A stretch of 64,000 nucleotides of DNA from Rhodanobacter sp. PCA2. Its GTDB lineage: Bacteria; Pseudomonadota; Gammaproteobacteria; Xanthomonadales; Rhodanobacteraceae. The stretch is from positions 1 through 64,000 of the forward strand of contig NZ_NJIC01000012.1 of NCBI RefSeq assembly GCF_013620825.1, read 5' to 3'. The position numbers and the translations under genes are program-made. Positions 45,655 to 55,154 of this stretch are shown here, one piece after another; positions within the stretch are counted from its first letter, which is position 1, and every line of letters begins with the position of its first letter. The notes beneath the pieces were generated by a model that did no database searches, was not told the DNA's origin, and saw only the letters and a program-made list of their open reading frames with translations.

Positions 45655-48600
45655 ATGAGACTTCAAGACAACATTGATTTCACCACCCTGCAGTGGGTCC
45701 GGCCCGAGCTGGAGCAGACGCTGTCGGACGCCCGCGAGTCGCTGGAGTCCTACGTCGACAACCCGGCGCGGCCCGACGCCATGCGCGCCTGCGCCAGCGC
45801 GCTGCACCAGGTGCAGGGCACGCTGCGGATGGTCGAACTGCCCGGCCCGGCGATGGTCGCGGCAGAGATGGAAGCGCTTGCCGACGCCCTGCTGGAAGGG
45901 CAGGTCATGCAGCGCGAGGAAGCCTACAGCGCGCTGATGCGCGGCCTGATGCAGCTGCCCGACTACCTGGAACGCGTCGCCGGCGGCCACCGCGACGTGC
46001 CGGTGGTGCTGCTGCCGCTGCTGAACGAGTTGCGCGCCGCCCGCGGCGAGGACGCCTTGCCCGAGGCCGCGCTGTTCCACCCCAACCTCGACGCGTTCCT
46101 GCCCACCCACGCGCCCGCCGCGATGAGCGAGGCGCAGGCCGCCGCGCGCCGCGGCGAGCTGGTCGACCTGCGCCTGCAGTTCCAGCAGCACATGCTGGCC
46201 TGGTTCCGCGGCCAGCCGCAGGCGCTGGCCGGCATGCGCAAGGCGCTGCTGGCGATCGCCGCGCGCTGCTACCACGTGCACGGCCGGCGCCTGTGGTGGA
46301 TCACCGCCGGCGTGGTGGAGGGCATCGAACACGGCATCCTCGGCGCGCACGGCACCGAGCTGCGCCAGTTGCTGGGCAAGGCCGACCGCCACATCCGCCA
46401 GCTGATCGAGCACGGCGAGGACAGCCTGCGCGGCGGCGACGCCGACGAGCTGTGCGACCGCCTGCTGTACATCGTGGCGCAGTCGCGCCAGCACAGCCCG
46501 CACATGGATCTGCTGCGGCGCACCTATCACCTGGACAGCCTGCTGCCCGACGCCGACGAGCTGGAGCACGCCCGCAGCTCGATGGCCGGGCACAACCGCG
46601 CCCTGCTCGATTCGGTGGCGCGGGCGCTGAAGGACGACCTGCTGCGCGTCAAGGAAGCGCTGGACCTGTTCCAGCGCCAGCCCGACGCCGACCCGGCCTC
46701 GCTGGCGCCGCAGGGCGAACTGCTGGGCCGCGTGGGCGACACCCTCGGCATGCTGGCGCTGTCGGTGCCGCGCCGGGTGGTGGACGAGCAACGGCGCGTG
46801 CTGGACGAGATCGTCAACCGGATGCGCCACGCCGACGAGGACACCTTGCTCGACGTGGCCGGCGCGCTGCTGTACGTGGAAGCGTCGCTGGACGACCACA
46901 TCGAGAGCCTGGGCGCGGGCGAGGAACCGCGCGAGGCGGAAGGCGCCCCGGGCCTGCCGCGCAGCGAGGCGCAGGGCATCCTCAGCACGGTGATGCAGGA
47001 GGCGATCCGCAACACCGGCAAGGTGAAGGAAGCCATCGTCGGTTTCGTCGAGTCCGGCTGGGACCACGCCGGGCTGGCCGACGCGCCCGCCCAGATGGGC
47101 GAGGTCGCCGGCGCCGCGCGCATGCTGTCCGCCGAACGCCCGGCCGAGCTGGCCGAAGGCATCGGCCGCTACATCCACAACGAGCTGCTGGTGGACCGCC
47201 GCGTGCCCAGCAGCGCGCAGATGGATCACCTGGCCGACGCGCTGGCCGCGCTGGAGTACTACCTGGAAGCCGCGCGCGAACACCGCGGCGGCCTGGCGCA
47301 CATCATCGACGTGGCCGAGCACAGCCTCGGCAAGCTGGGCTACTGGCCGCTGCCCGACCAGCGCCCGCTGCCGGCCGCGCCGGCCGACGCGACCGCGCCG
47401 GCGGGGCACGCCGACGAGGCGCTGTCCGAACCGGTGAGCCTGTATTCCGGCAGCGACGTCAGCGAGCTGTTCGTCGCGCCCGAAGCGCCGCACGTGGCGC
47501 CCGCGCACGACGTCGACGGCCTGCGCTACGCGCAGACCGAGCCCACCGCGCCGCCGGCCATGGCCGACGCGGGCGGCGACGACGGCGACTGGATCGAGGT
47601 CGAGGAAGAAGTCGAGGAACCGGTGTCGGCGCAGGGCGCGCACGGCGGTGCGTTCCTGTTCGACCACCAGGCCGAGGGCATCGACGACGACATCCGCGAG
47701 ATCTTCCTGGAGGAAATGCAGGAGGAGATCGACCACCTGCGCGGCGCCGAAGGCGCGTGGCTGGCCGATCCCGCCCAGCTCGACGCGCTGACGCCGATTC
47801 GCCGCTCCTTCCACACCCTCAAGGGTTCCGGGCGCCTGGTCGGCATCGCCGCGCTGGGCGAGTTCGCGTGGAAGGTGGAGGACATGCTCAACCGCGTGCT
47901 CGACCACACGATCGAGCCGCATGCGGGCGTGCAGGCGCTGGTGCACCACGCCATCGCCGCGCTGCCGCAACTGCTGGCCTCGCTCAAGGGCGAGGGCGCG
48001 CCGCACGCGCCGGTCGAGGCGATCATGCAGACCGCCAGCCGGCTCGCCGCCGGCGATGCGGCCGCGCGGGTCGAGGACCACGCGCCGGTCGCCACCGAAA
48101 CCGTGCGCCGCATCGTGCGTCGCCGCGTGCCGCGGCTGGATGCCGCGGCGGCGGCGATCCCGGCCGCCGGGATCACCGATGCGCACAGCGTTCCCGCCGC
48201 GGAACCGGCCGAACCGCCGGCATCGCTGCCGCTGTCGCCGCTGCCGTCCGTCGACCCGGTGCTGCTGGAAATCCTGCGCAGCGAGGTCGCGCAATACCTG
48301 CAGGTCATCCGCACGGCGATCCAGCGCTGCAGCGGCGAACTGCCGGTGGGCGAAGACCTGCTGCGTGCCGTGCACACGCTGCACGGCGCGATCGCGATGG
48401 TGGAGATACCGCTGCTCACCGGACTGCTGTCGCCGCTGGAGAGCCTGCTCAAGCGCGTGCGCCACGCCGGCCAGCCGCTGCCGGTGGAGGGCGTGCGCCT
48501 GCTCGACCGCTCGGCCGACGTGGTCGACCACACCATGGCCCAGTTCGACGTGGCCGTGCCGCAGCTGCCGAACGTCGACCTGCTCACCACCCAGCTGATC

Positions 48601-51600
48601 GACCTGCGCGACCGCTATCCCGAGCCGCAGGTCGCCCACGTGGGCGCGGAGCTGCATGCGGAGGTTCCGCACGCGCCGGCCGAGCCCGCAGGGCAGGCCC
48701 CGGATGCGCCGTCCGCCGTCGCCACCGACGACCAGGCGGCGACGTTGCCGGCCGAGCCGTCGATTCCGGCCAAGCCGCCGGAGGAAGGCTCGCACGACCA
48801 CTACGCCAGCGAGTTGATGGCCGCACTCGGTGCGTTCGAGCCGGATGCCGCGGCGAAGGAGCAGCGCGAGGCCGCCGAGCGTGCCGAAGCCGAGCGCGTC
48901 GAGGCCGAACGCGCCGAAGCCGAACGCGCCGAAGCCGAGCGTGTCGAAGCCGAGCGTGTCGAAGCCGAACGCATCGAAGCTGAGCGCGTCGAAGCCGAAC
49001 GCGCCGAAGCCGAACGTGCCGAAGCCGAGCGTGTCGAAGCCGAACGTGCCGAGGCCGAGCGCAGCGCCCACGAGCAGGCCGAACAGCAAGCGGCCGAGCG
49101 TGCCGCCGTCGAGCAGGCCGAGAAGGAACGCCAGGAACTGGCACGTGCCGAACAGGCGCGGCTGGCGCAGGAACAGGCCGCCCGCGAGGCCGCCGAGGCG
49201 CAGATCCGCGCGGCGGCGGAAAAGGCTGCCGCCGAACAGCGCGCCGCGGAAGCCACGGCGGCGGAACAGGCCAGGCAGGCCGCGGAACGCGAGGCGGAAG
49301 CCGCCCGGCAGGCGGCGTTCGAGGCCGCGCGCGCGGTGCCGGCGGCCGGGGCGGCGCCCACCGACACCGGCCTCGCGATCGATGCCGACCTGCTCGAAGT
49401 CTTCGTCGAGGAAGCCCGCGAGATCCTGGACCACGCCGACGGCGTGCTGGCGCAGTGGCATGCCGAGCCGGCCGCCAGCGGCCATCTGCCCGAGCTGCAG
49501 CGCGACCTGCACACGCTGAAGGGCGGCGCGCGCATCGCCGGCCTGATGCCGATAGGCGATCTCTCCCACGCGATCGAGACGCTGCTGGAAAAGCCGGCGA
49601 CCGACGTCGCGCAAACGGTGCCGTTGATCGGCGTGCTGGAAACCAGCTTCGACCAGTTGCACGCGATGGTGCAGCAGGTCGCACAGGGGCAGGCGCCGGC
49701 GTACCCGCAGTCCACCATCGACCACCTGCTCGCGCTGGCCGGCGAGCAGCACTTCGCCGACGAGGCGGAACTGGCCCCGCATGCGGCGCCGGCCGTGCAG
49801 CCGGCAGCCGCCGCGGCGCTGCCCGGACTGCTGCCCGCGCAGCACGATGCCGATGCGGCGGCGGCGCAGGAGCAGATCCGCGTCCGCTCCGAGCTGCTGG
49901 ACAACCTGGTGAACCATGCTGGCGAGGTGGCGATCTACCGCTCGCGCCTGGAGCAGCAGGTTTCCGCCTACCGCTTCAACCTGGTCGAACTGGACCAGAC
50001 CGTGCAGCGCCTGCGCAGCCAGTTGCGCATGCTGGAAATCGAGACCGAGGCGCAGATCATCGCGCGCTTCCAGCGCGAGCATCGCGAGGCCGGCAGCACG
50101 ACCGCGTTCGATCCGCTGGAACTCGACCGCTTCTCGCAGCTGCAGCAGTACTCGCGCGCGCTGGCCGAGTCCGTGTCCGACCTGGTGTCGATCCAGGGCA
50201 CATTGGACGACCTGACCCGCCAGGCCGAGACCTTGCTGATCCAGCAGTCGCGCGTCAGCACCGAGCTGCAGGACGGCCTGCTGCGCACGCGCATGCTGCC
50301 GTTCGACACCATGGTGCCGAACCTGCGCCGCACCCTGCGCCAGGCCGCGCAGGAGCAGGGCAAGCAGGCCCAGCTCCACGTCGACGGTGCGCACGGCGAA
50401 ATGGACCGCAACCTGCTCGACCGCATCAAGGCGCCGTTCGAGCACATGCTGCGCAACGCCGTGGCGCACGGCATCGAATCGCCGGACGAGCGGCGCAAGG
50501 CCGGCAAGCCGGCCGAGGGCGCGGTACGCATCCGCGTGGCGCGCGAGGCCACCGAGGTGGTGGTGCGCGTCGCCGACGACGGGCGCGGCCTCGACCGCGA
50601 GGCGATCCGCCAGCGCGGCGTCGAGCGCGGCCTGATCCGTGCCGATGCGAACCTGGGCGACGAACAGGTGCTCGCACTGATCACCCAGCCGGGCTTCTCC
50701 ACGGCCAGCGAGGTCACCCAGCTGGCGGGCCGTGGCGTGGGCATGGACGTGGTGGCGAACGAGATCAAGCAGCTGGGCGGTTCGCTGGCGATCGAGTCGC
50801 AGCCCGGCCAGGGCACCACCTTCGTGCTGCGCCTGCCGTTCACCCTTGCGGTGACCCAGGCGATCCTGGTGCGCATCGGCGAGAACACCTTCGCGATCCC
50901 GATGACTTCGGTGCAGGGCGTGGCGCGCATCAGTCCCGACGAACTCACGGCCAAGCTGGCCGAGCACGAGCCCGCGTTCGCCTACAGCGGCGAGCAGTAC
51001 GGCATCCACGACCTTGCCGAGCTGCTCGGCCTGCCGCCGGGCGCGGTGCCGGAAGGCGAACAGCCGCCGTTGCTGCTGACCCGCGCCGGCGACCTGCGCG
51101 CGGCGATCCGCATCGATGCGGTGCTCGGTTCGCGCGAGATCGTGGTGAAGTCGGTCGGCCCGCAGGTGAGTTCGGTGCCGGGCGTGCTCGGCGCCACCAT
51201 CATGGGCGACGGTTCGGTGCTGATGATTCTCGACCTGGCGCCGCTGGTCCGCCACGGCGTGGTGCGTCGCGAGGCGCGGCTGGCCGAAGGCCTCGGCGCC
51301 GTCAGCCTGCCGGTGGTCGAGGAGCAGCGCACGAAGCCGCTGGTGATGGTGGTGGACGATTCCATCACCATGCGCAAGATCACCGGCCGCGTGCTGGAGC
51401 GCCACGAGTACGAGGTGAGCACCGCGAAGGACGGCGTCGACGCGCTGGAAAAACTGCACGAACGCGTGCCCGACCTGATGCTGCTGGACATCGAGATGCC
51501 GCGCATGGACGGCTACGAGCTGGCCACCCAGATGAAGGCCGACCCGCGTCTGTGCGAGGTGCCGATCATCATGATCACCTCGCGCACCGGCGAGAAGCAT

Positions 51601-51738
51601 CGCCAGCGCGCGTTCGACATCGGCGTGGACCGCTACCTCGGCAAGCCCTACCAGGAGGCCGAGCTGCTGGGCCAGATCGGCGAAGTGCTGGAGCAGCGCG
51701 CCATGGCCCAGCTGACCACGGAGCCGCACCATGGATGA
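45655..51738 (+). CDS. chpA: Hybrid chemotaxis kinase ChpA (PilL) with several Hpt domains and a receiver
   Basis: A 2027-residue CheA-type kinase of the Pil-Chp system. N-terminal Hpt-like modules include a degenerate one at H51 ([11 protein letters not shown]), a canonical [11 protein letters not shown] near residue 720, a variant [11 protein letters not shown] near residue 905 and a canonical [11 protein letters not shown] near residue 1286. A Glu/Ala/Arg-rich helical linker covers about 1065-1232. The kinase core follows, with an N box near 1600 ([15 protein letters not shown]), VADDGRGLD near 1640 and GRGVGMDVV near 1692. A CheW domain (about 1735-1880) and a C-terminal receiver (about 1895-2015, Asp in [11 protein letters not shown]) complete it. 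Its stop overlaps chpB by 8 bases. Confidence 0.95.
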   Translation: MRLQDNIDFTTLQWVRPELEQTLSDARESLESYVDNPARPDAMRACASALHQVQGTLRMVELPGPAMVAAEMEALADALLEGQVMQREEAYSALMRGLMQLPDYLERVAGGHRDVPVVLLPLLNELRAARGEDALPEAALFHPNLDAFLPTHAPAAMSEAQAAARRGELVDLRLQFQQHMLAWFRGQPQALAGMRKALLAIAARCYHVHGRRLWWITAGVVEGIEHGILGAHGTELRQLLGKADRHIRQLIEHGEDSLRGGDADELCDRLLYIVAQSRQHSPHMDLLRRTYHLDSLLPDADELEHARSSMAGHNRALLDSVARALKDDLLRVKEALDLFQRQPDADPASLAPQGELLGRVGDTLGMLALSVPRRVVDEQRRVLDEIVNRMRHADEDTLLDVAGALLYVEASLDDHIESLGAGEEPREAEGAPGLPRSEAQGILSTVMQEAIRNTGKVKEAIVGFVESGWDHAGLADAPAQMGEVAGAARMLSAERPAELAEGIGRYIHNELLVDRRVPSSAQMDHLADALAALEYYLEAAREHRGGLAHIIDVAEHSLGKLGYWPLPDQRPLPAAPADATAPAGHADEALSEPVSLYSGSDVSELFVAPEAPHVAPAHDVDGLRYAQTEPTAPPAMADAGGDDGDWIEVEEEVEEPVSAQGAHGGAFLFDHQAEGIDDDIREIFLEEMQEEIDHLRGAEGAWLADPAQLDALTPIRRSFHTLKGSGRLVGIAALGEFAWKVEDMLNRVLDHTIEPHAGVQALVHHAIAALPQLLASLKGEGAPHAPVEAIMQTASRLAAGDAAARVEDHAPVATETVRRIVRRRVPRLDAAAAAIPAAGITDAHSVPAAEPAEPPASLPLSPLPSVDPVLLEILRSEVAQYLQVIRTAIQRCSGELPVGEDLLRAVHTLHGAIAMVEIPLLTGLLSPLESLLKRVRHAGQPLPVEGVRLLDRSADVVDHTMAQFDVAVPQLPNVDLLTTQLIDLRDRYPEPQVAHVGAELHAEVPHAPAEPAGQAPDAPSAVATDDQAATLPAEPSIPAKPPEEGSHDHYASELMAALGAFEPDAAAKEQREAAERAEAERVEAERAEAERAEAERVEAERVEAERIEAERVEAERAEAERAEAERVEAERAEAERSAHEQAEQQAAERAAVEQAEKERQELARAEQARLAQEQAAREAAEAQIRAAAEKAAAEQRAAEATAAEQARQAAEREAEAARQAAFEAARAVPAAGAAPTDTGLAIDADLLEVFVEEAREILDHADGVLAQWHAEPAASGHLPELQRDLHTLKGGARIAGLMPIGDLSHAIETLLEKPATDVAQTVPLIGVLETSFDQLHAMVQQVAQGQAPAYPQSTIDHLLALAGEQHFADEAELAPHAAPAVQPAAAAALPGLLPAQHDADAAAAQEQIRVRSELLDNLVNHAGEVAIYRSRLEQQVSAYRFNLVELDQTVQRLRSQLRMLEIETEAQIIARFQREHREAGSTTAFDPLELDRFSQLQQYSRALAESVSDLVSIQGTLDDLTRQAETLLIQQSRVSTELQDGLLRTRMLPFDTMVPNLRRTLRQAAQEQGKQAQLHVDGAHGEMDRNLLDRIKAPFEHMLRNAVAHGIESPDERRKAGKPAEGAVRIRVAREATEVVVRVADDGRGLDREAIRQRGVERGLIRADANLGDEQVLALITQPGFSTASEVTQLAGRGVGMDVVANEIKQLGGSLAIESQPGQGTTFVLRLPFTLAVTQAILVRIGENTFAIPMTSVQGVARISPDELTAKLAEHEPAFAYSGEQYGIHDLAELLGLPPGAVPEGEQPPLLLTRAGDLRAAIRIDAVLGSREIVVKSVGPQVSSVPGVLGATIMGDGSVLMILDLAPLVRHGVVRREARLAEGLGAVSLPVVEEQRTKPLVMVVDDSITMRKITGRVLERHEYEVSTAKDGVDALEKLHERVPDLMLLDIEMPRMDGYELATQMKADPRLCEVPIIMITSRTGEKHRQRAFDIGVDRYLGKPYQEAELLGQIGEVLEQRAMAQLTTEPHHG
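48886..49065 (+). repeat. 15-bp tandem repeat inside chpA encoding EAERx
   Basis: Twelve consecutive 15-base units encode the pentapeptide E-A-E-R-x, where x is Val, Ala, Ile or (last copy) Ser; the residues are 1078-1137. Copies differ at silent and third-position bases (GAA/GAG, CGC/CGT, GTC/GCC), so the array is not recent identical duplication throughout. It starts a helical Glu/Ala-rich linker of about 170 residues joining the Hpt region to the last Hpt and kinase core. Such an array could change copy number without breaking the frame. Confidence 0.95.
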
Positions 51739-53269
51739 AGCACGGCCCTCGGTGGCGCTGCTGTTCGACGACGCCGAGCTGGGTGGCCATCTGCGCCAGG
51801 TGCTGCAGGAACACGGCGCGCGTATCGTGCACGAAGGCACGCTCGCGGGTTTCGGCGCTGCGTCGCTGCAGCAGCTGGACCCGGACGTGATGGTGGTGAA
51901 CCTCGACGACGAGGACGAGGAAGCGTTCGACCGCCTCTACGCGATGATCGAGGGCGAGCGCCCGCGCCTGGTGTTCAACGACGCCCGCGCCAGCCGCGCG
52001 CTGATCGGCTGGGACCGCGCCCGCTGGGCCCGCCATCTCGCCGTGAAAGTACTGGCCAGCGGCGACGTGGACCCGCCGCGCCCGGCGGATGCGGCTGCGC
52101 CCGTCGACGCCGAACCGGTGGCGCTGGAACTTTCCGAGGTCGCCGCGCCGCCCGCGGTCGAGGCGCAGCCGGTCGAGCCCGTCGCGGCCGGCCTGGCAGC
52201 CCTGGACGAAGCGGAACCGGTCGGCTTCGATGCCGGCGAGGGCGAACACGTGGCGCAGAGTCGCGCGGCGTCCGACGATCTGGAGATGGAGCTGGCCGCG
52301 CTGCTCGCGGCCGACGAGCCGCTGCCGGAGGAACCCGTGGCGCCGGTGGCGCCGCGGCAGGAGCTGCCGCTGCACGACGGCGACTTCAGCCTGGCGGCGT
52401 TCGCGGACGAACTGCCCCCGGCGCCGCCGGTGGCGGCGCCCGAGCCGGCGACCGCGCCGAAGGGGCCGGCGGCCCACGAAAGCTGGGCCCTGGTCGACGA
52501 CGACGTGCCCGCCCAGGCGGACACGGCGCCGGCGCACACCGCGGATTTCGGCGTCGAGAAACTCAGCGCCGCCGATTTCCTCGCGCCGGACGTGGCGGCG
52601 GCGGAACCCGGTTTCGAGCCGACCATGAGCCTGGAGCTGGTGTCCATGGAGGAGGCCGTGGCGCCGCAGGCCTGGGAGCCGACCGAGATGCTGCTGGACG
52701 ATCTCGGCAGCGTGCCCAGCCGCGTGGTGCTGCTGGGCGCCGCCGTCGACGGCCTGGCGTCGGTCTGCACGTTCCTGGGCGCGCTGCCCGCGGCGGCGCG
52801 GCACACCATCCTGCTGGCCCAGCACTTCGGCAGCCAGCCGGCCGACGCCGTGCTGCAACGCCTGTCCGCGCATTCCGGCCTGCCGGTGCGGCTGGCGGCG
52901 CATGGCAGCCGTGCCCGCAGCGGCGAGGTGCTGCTGGTGCCGGCCGAGAGCCAGGTGCAGCTGCGCCGCGACGGCAGCGTCGAGCTGCGCAGCACCGATG
53001 CCGCGCAGGAGTCGTCGATCGACGCCAGCTTCACCATGGCGGCAAACGTGTTCGGCCGCGACGCGCTTGGCATCGTGTTCGCCGGCCGTTCCACCGATGC
53101 GGTGGCCGGCGCGCAGGCGATCCACGACCGCGGCGGCCAGGTCTGGGTGGAGACGACCGATGGCGAGCATTTCGCCGACATGGTCAGCGGCATCTTCGCC
53201 GAGCGGCTGGTGAGTTATTCCGGAACGCTGCACGAACTGGCGGCGCACCTGATCGAGGTCCATCCATGA
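51731..53269 (+). CDS. chpB: ChpB-like CheB-domain protein lacking the catalytic serine
   Basis: A 512-residue protein at the position of the receptor methylesterase ChpB. Residues 1-110 are a degenerate receiver-like domain ([14 protein letters not shown]), 110-320 a low-complexity Ala/Pro/Glu-rich linker, and 330-512 a CheB-like esterase fold. In the usual GASTGG nucleophile loop it reads LGAAVDG, with A338 where the serine should be. The other triad residues look retained: His in ILLAQHFG near residue 363 and Asp in [11 protein letters not shown] at D456. By sequence it is probably not an active esterase. It overlaps chpA by 8 bases and chpC by 4. Confidence 0.85.
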   Translation: MDEARPSVALLFDDAELGGHLRQVLQEHGARIVHEGTLAGFGAASLQQLDPDVMVVNLDDEDEEAFDRLYAMIEGERPRLVFNDARASRALIGWDRARWARHLAVKVLASGDVDPPRPADAAAPVDAEPVALELSEVAAPPAVEAQPVEPVAAGLAALDEAEPVGFDAGEGEHVAQSRAASDDLEMELAALLAADEPLPEEPVAPVAPRQELPLHDGDFSLAAFADELPPAPPVAAPEPATAPKGPAAHESWALVDDDVPAQADTAPAHTADFGVEKLSAADFLAPDVAAAEPGFEPTMSLELVSMEEAVAPQAWEPTEMLLDDLGSVPSRVVLLGAAVDGLASVCTFLGALPAAARHTILLAQHFGSQPADAVLQRLSAHSGLPVRLAAHGSRARSGEVLLVPAESQVQLRRDGSVELRSTDAAQESSIDASFTMAANVFGRDALGIVFAGRSTDAVAGAQAIHDRGGQVWVETTDGEHFADMVSGIFAERLVSYSGTLHELAAHLIEVHP

Positions 53270-53763
53270 GCGACGTGTTGCCCCGCGAAATCCGCTGCGT
53301 GCTGGTGCCGGCCGGCAGCCTGCGCCTGCTGCTGCCCAATGCCACCGTGGCCGAAGTGATCACCCAGCCCGCGCACGAGGGCGTGGACGGCGCGCCTGAG
53401 TGGCTGGTCGGCCGCATCACCTGGCGCGGCTGGCGCGTGCCGCTGGTGTCGTTCTCGCGCCTGGCCGGCGCCGGCGAAGGCGATGCCGAACTGACCGTGC
53501 GCGTGGCCGTGCTGAAGGCGCTGGGAGGCCATCCGAAGCTGCCCTTCATCGCCGTGCTCACGCAGGGCTTCCCGCGCCTGACCACGCTGAACGCCGAGCT
53601 GATCATCCCCACCCACGACGGCAGCGACCTGCCGCCCGGCGTGCGCGCCCAAGTGCTGGTGCGCGACGACGTGGCGGTGATCCCGGACCTGGAAGGCATC
53701 GAGGACGAACTCGTGCGCCTGCTGGGTCTGGACGAGGAAGCGGAGTCGAACGGTACGGCCTGA
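53266..53763 (+). CDS. chpC: CheW-like protein ChpC
   Basis: A 165-residue second CheW-domain adaptor of the Pil-Chp system. The CheW pattern is visible: RCVLVPAGSLRLLLPNATVAEV at the N-terminus, PEWLVGRITWRGWRVPLVSF near residue 45, and VRAQVLVRDDVAVIPDLE near the end. ChpC in Pseudomonas is thought to link a different receptor to the kinase. It overlaps chpB by 4 bases and the following small gene by 1 base. Confidence 0.9.
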   Translation: MSDVLPREIRCVLVPAGSLRLLLPNATVAEVITQPAHEGVDGAPEWLVGRITWRGWRVPLVSFSRLAGAGEGDAELTVRVAVLKALGGHPKLPFIAVLTQGFPRLTTLNAELIIPTHDGSDLPPGVRAQVLVRDDVAVIPDLEGIEDELVRLLGLDEEAESNGTA

Positions 53764-53927
53764 TGGGTCGCCATCTGGCCACGCTGTGCAGCCGGTTGTT
53801 CATGCTGGGCGGTGCGCTGTTCGTCGCTGCCGCGCTGCTGGGTGGCCGCCCTGCTTTTTACGTGGCGTCCGTGGTGTCCATCGCCGTCGCCGCCGTGCTC
53901 TGGTCACGGATACGAAAGCGGCGCTGA
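53763..53927 (+). CDS. Small membrane protein coupled to chpC
   Basis: A 54-residue protein with two hydrophobic helices (about residues 7-27 and 31-47) and a basic C-terminus (WSRIRKRR). The ATG overlaps the chpC stop as TGATG, a common coupling arrangement, and codon use fits a real gene. I recognise no family. It ends the pilG-chp operon; 11 bases later the convergent rsmE ends, with a 7-bp stem across the junction. Confidence 0.55.
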   Translation: MGRHLATLCSRLFMLGGALFVAAALLGGRPAFYVASVVSIAVAAVLWSRIRKRR

Positions 53928-53938
53928 TCTTTCGCCGC

Positions 53939-54673
53939 TCAGAAATCCCCGTGCAGCGCCTGCAGCGCGGCCAGCGCCGCCAGCCCGGCCGTTTCCGTGC
54001 GCAGGATGCGCGGCCCCAGCCGTAACCCGTGGAAACCGGCCTCGTGCAGCGCGGCGACGTCGCGTTCGCCTAGGCCGCCTTCCGGGCCCACCACCAGCAG
54101 GGCGCCCGCATCGCCGGGACGCAGTTCGCGCGCCGACGAATCCGCCTCGGGCAGCAGGGCCAGCCGCAAGGCGCCGTCGTCCGCCAGTGCAGCCAGCCAT
54201 GCCGGCAGCGGCAACGCAGGAAGGATCTCGGGCAGGCAGGCGCGGCCGGATTGCTCGCAGGCGCTGGCCGCCACCGCGCGCCAGTGCGCCAGGCGCTTCT
54301 CGGCGCGGGCGGCGTCCAGCCGCACTTCCGAGCGCTCGGTGAGCAGCGGCACGATGCGCGCCACGCCCAGTTCGGTGGCCTTCTGCACGATCAGGTCCAT
54401 CTTCTCGCCGCGCGCCACGCCCTGCGCCAGGGTCAGCCGCAGCGGGGACTCGCGCTGCACCGGCTGGCGCTCCAGCACCTGCACCAGCACCTCGCGCTTG
54501 CCCACGCTGCGTATCGTGGCGGCGTAGTCGGCGCCGTCGCCGTTGAACAGGACCAGCGGATCGCCCGTCACGAGACGCAGCACGCGCGCCACGTGTTCGC
54601 CGGCCTGTGCGGGCAGGGCCAGTTCGGCGCCGCTGGCGAGCGGCTGGTCGACATGGATGCGGATGGTGCGCAT
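53939..54673 (-). CDS. rsmE: 16S rRNA (uracil1498-N3)-methyltransferase
   Basis: A 244-residue SPOUT methyltransferase that modifies U1498 of 16S rRNA. An N-terminal PUA-like part (HVARVLRLVTGDPLVLFNGDG) precedes the knot with QKATELGVARIVPL near residue 100, the SAM loop VVGPEGGLGERDV near residue 190 and LGPRILRTETA near residue 220. The start MRTIRIHVDQPL at 54673 is typical. It is divergent from a small secreted-protein gene. Confidence 0.95.
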   Translation of the reverse strand: MRTIRIHVDQPLASGAELALPAQAGEHVARVLRLVTGDPLVLFNGDGADYAATIRSVGKREVLVQVLERQPVQRESPLRLTLAQGVARGEKMDLIVQKATELGVARIVPLLTERSEVRLDAARAEKRLAHWRAVAASACEQSGRACLPEILPALPLPAWLAALADDGALRLALLPEADSSARELRPGDAGALLVVGPEGGLGERDVAALHEAGFHGLRLGPRILRTETAGLAALAALQALHGDF

Positions 54674-54812
54674 GCGGGGCTTCGCGGCAAAGCGCCAGCA
54701 TAATCGAGCCGTTTCGCAAGCTGAATGGTGGCGCGATGAAAAGCCGGCCTTCCTTGCCTGCGGCAAGCGGCGGGCGCAGCATGATCAGGCCACAAGGCAG
54801 GAGGTAACCGCC

Positions 54813-55127
54813 ATGCTCAAGATCGCCATCCTTTCGCTGACAGCGGCATGTGGCCTCGGTATCGGCACGTTGGCGAGTGCGCAGACGGCGCAAGCCGCGT
54901 CGCAGGCCGACGCCAGCGCTTCGACCCAGCCGGACACCCGGCAGCACCAGGTGATCAAGCCGGGCGACCGCAACTGCATCCGCGAGACCGGCAGCCTGAT
55001 CCGGGCGAAGAAGGGACAGTGCCTGCAGGGCGCCGTCGGCCGCAGTTACGACGCGCAGGACATACGCAACACCGGCCAGCAGAACGTGGCCGACGCCTTG
55101 CGCATGCTGGACCCGTCGGTCCACTGA
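54813..55127 (+). CDS. Small secreted protein of unknown function
   Basis: A 104-residue protein with a signal peptide (MLKIAILSLTAACGLGIGTLASAQ) and a mature part of about 80 residues with two cysteines (RNC, GQC) that could pair. The end, YDAQDIRNTGQQNVADALRMLDPSV, resembles the start of a TonB-receptor plug domain (an aspartate, an [IL]RxTG and an A-L-x-x-L-x-P pattern), but there is no barrel. Similar short proteins occur in Xanthomonadales, from memory and unverified. The start is set by AGGAGG eight bases upstream, one of the strongest ribosome sites in the window. Confidence 0.75.
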   Translation: MLKIAILSLTAACGLGIGTLASAQTAQAASQADASASTQPDTRQHQVIKPGDRNCIRETGSLIRAKKGQCLQGAVGRSYDAQDIRNTGQQNVADALRMLDPSVH

Positions 55128-55154
55128 ACATCGCCTTCAAGACGCCGCGGCGGG

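Noticed and set aside
48886-49065. Regular 15-bp repeats resembling a CRISPR-like or satellite array
   Set aside because: There are no spacers between copies, the unit is a multiple of three, and the frame continues through it as coiled-coil sequence in chpA.
42580-51840. Open frame of more than 3000 codons on the minus strand across the pil-chp operon, with Gly/Phe-Asp repeats
   Set aside because: It is the antisense shadow of pilH-pilI-pilJ-chpA. The very high GC of third positions removes stop codons on the opposite strand, and the repeat is the mirror of the EAERx array. It has no plausible domains.
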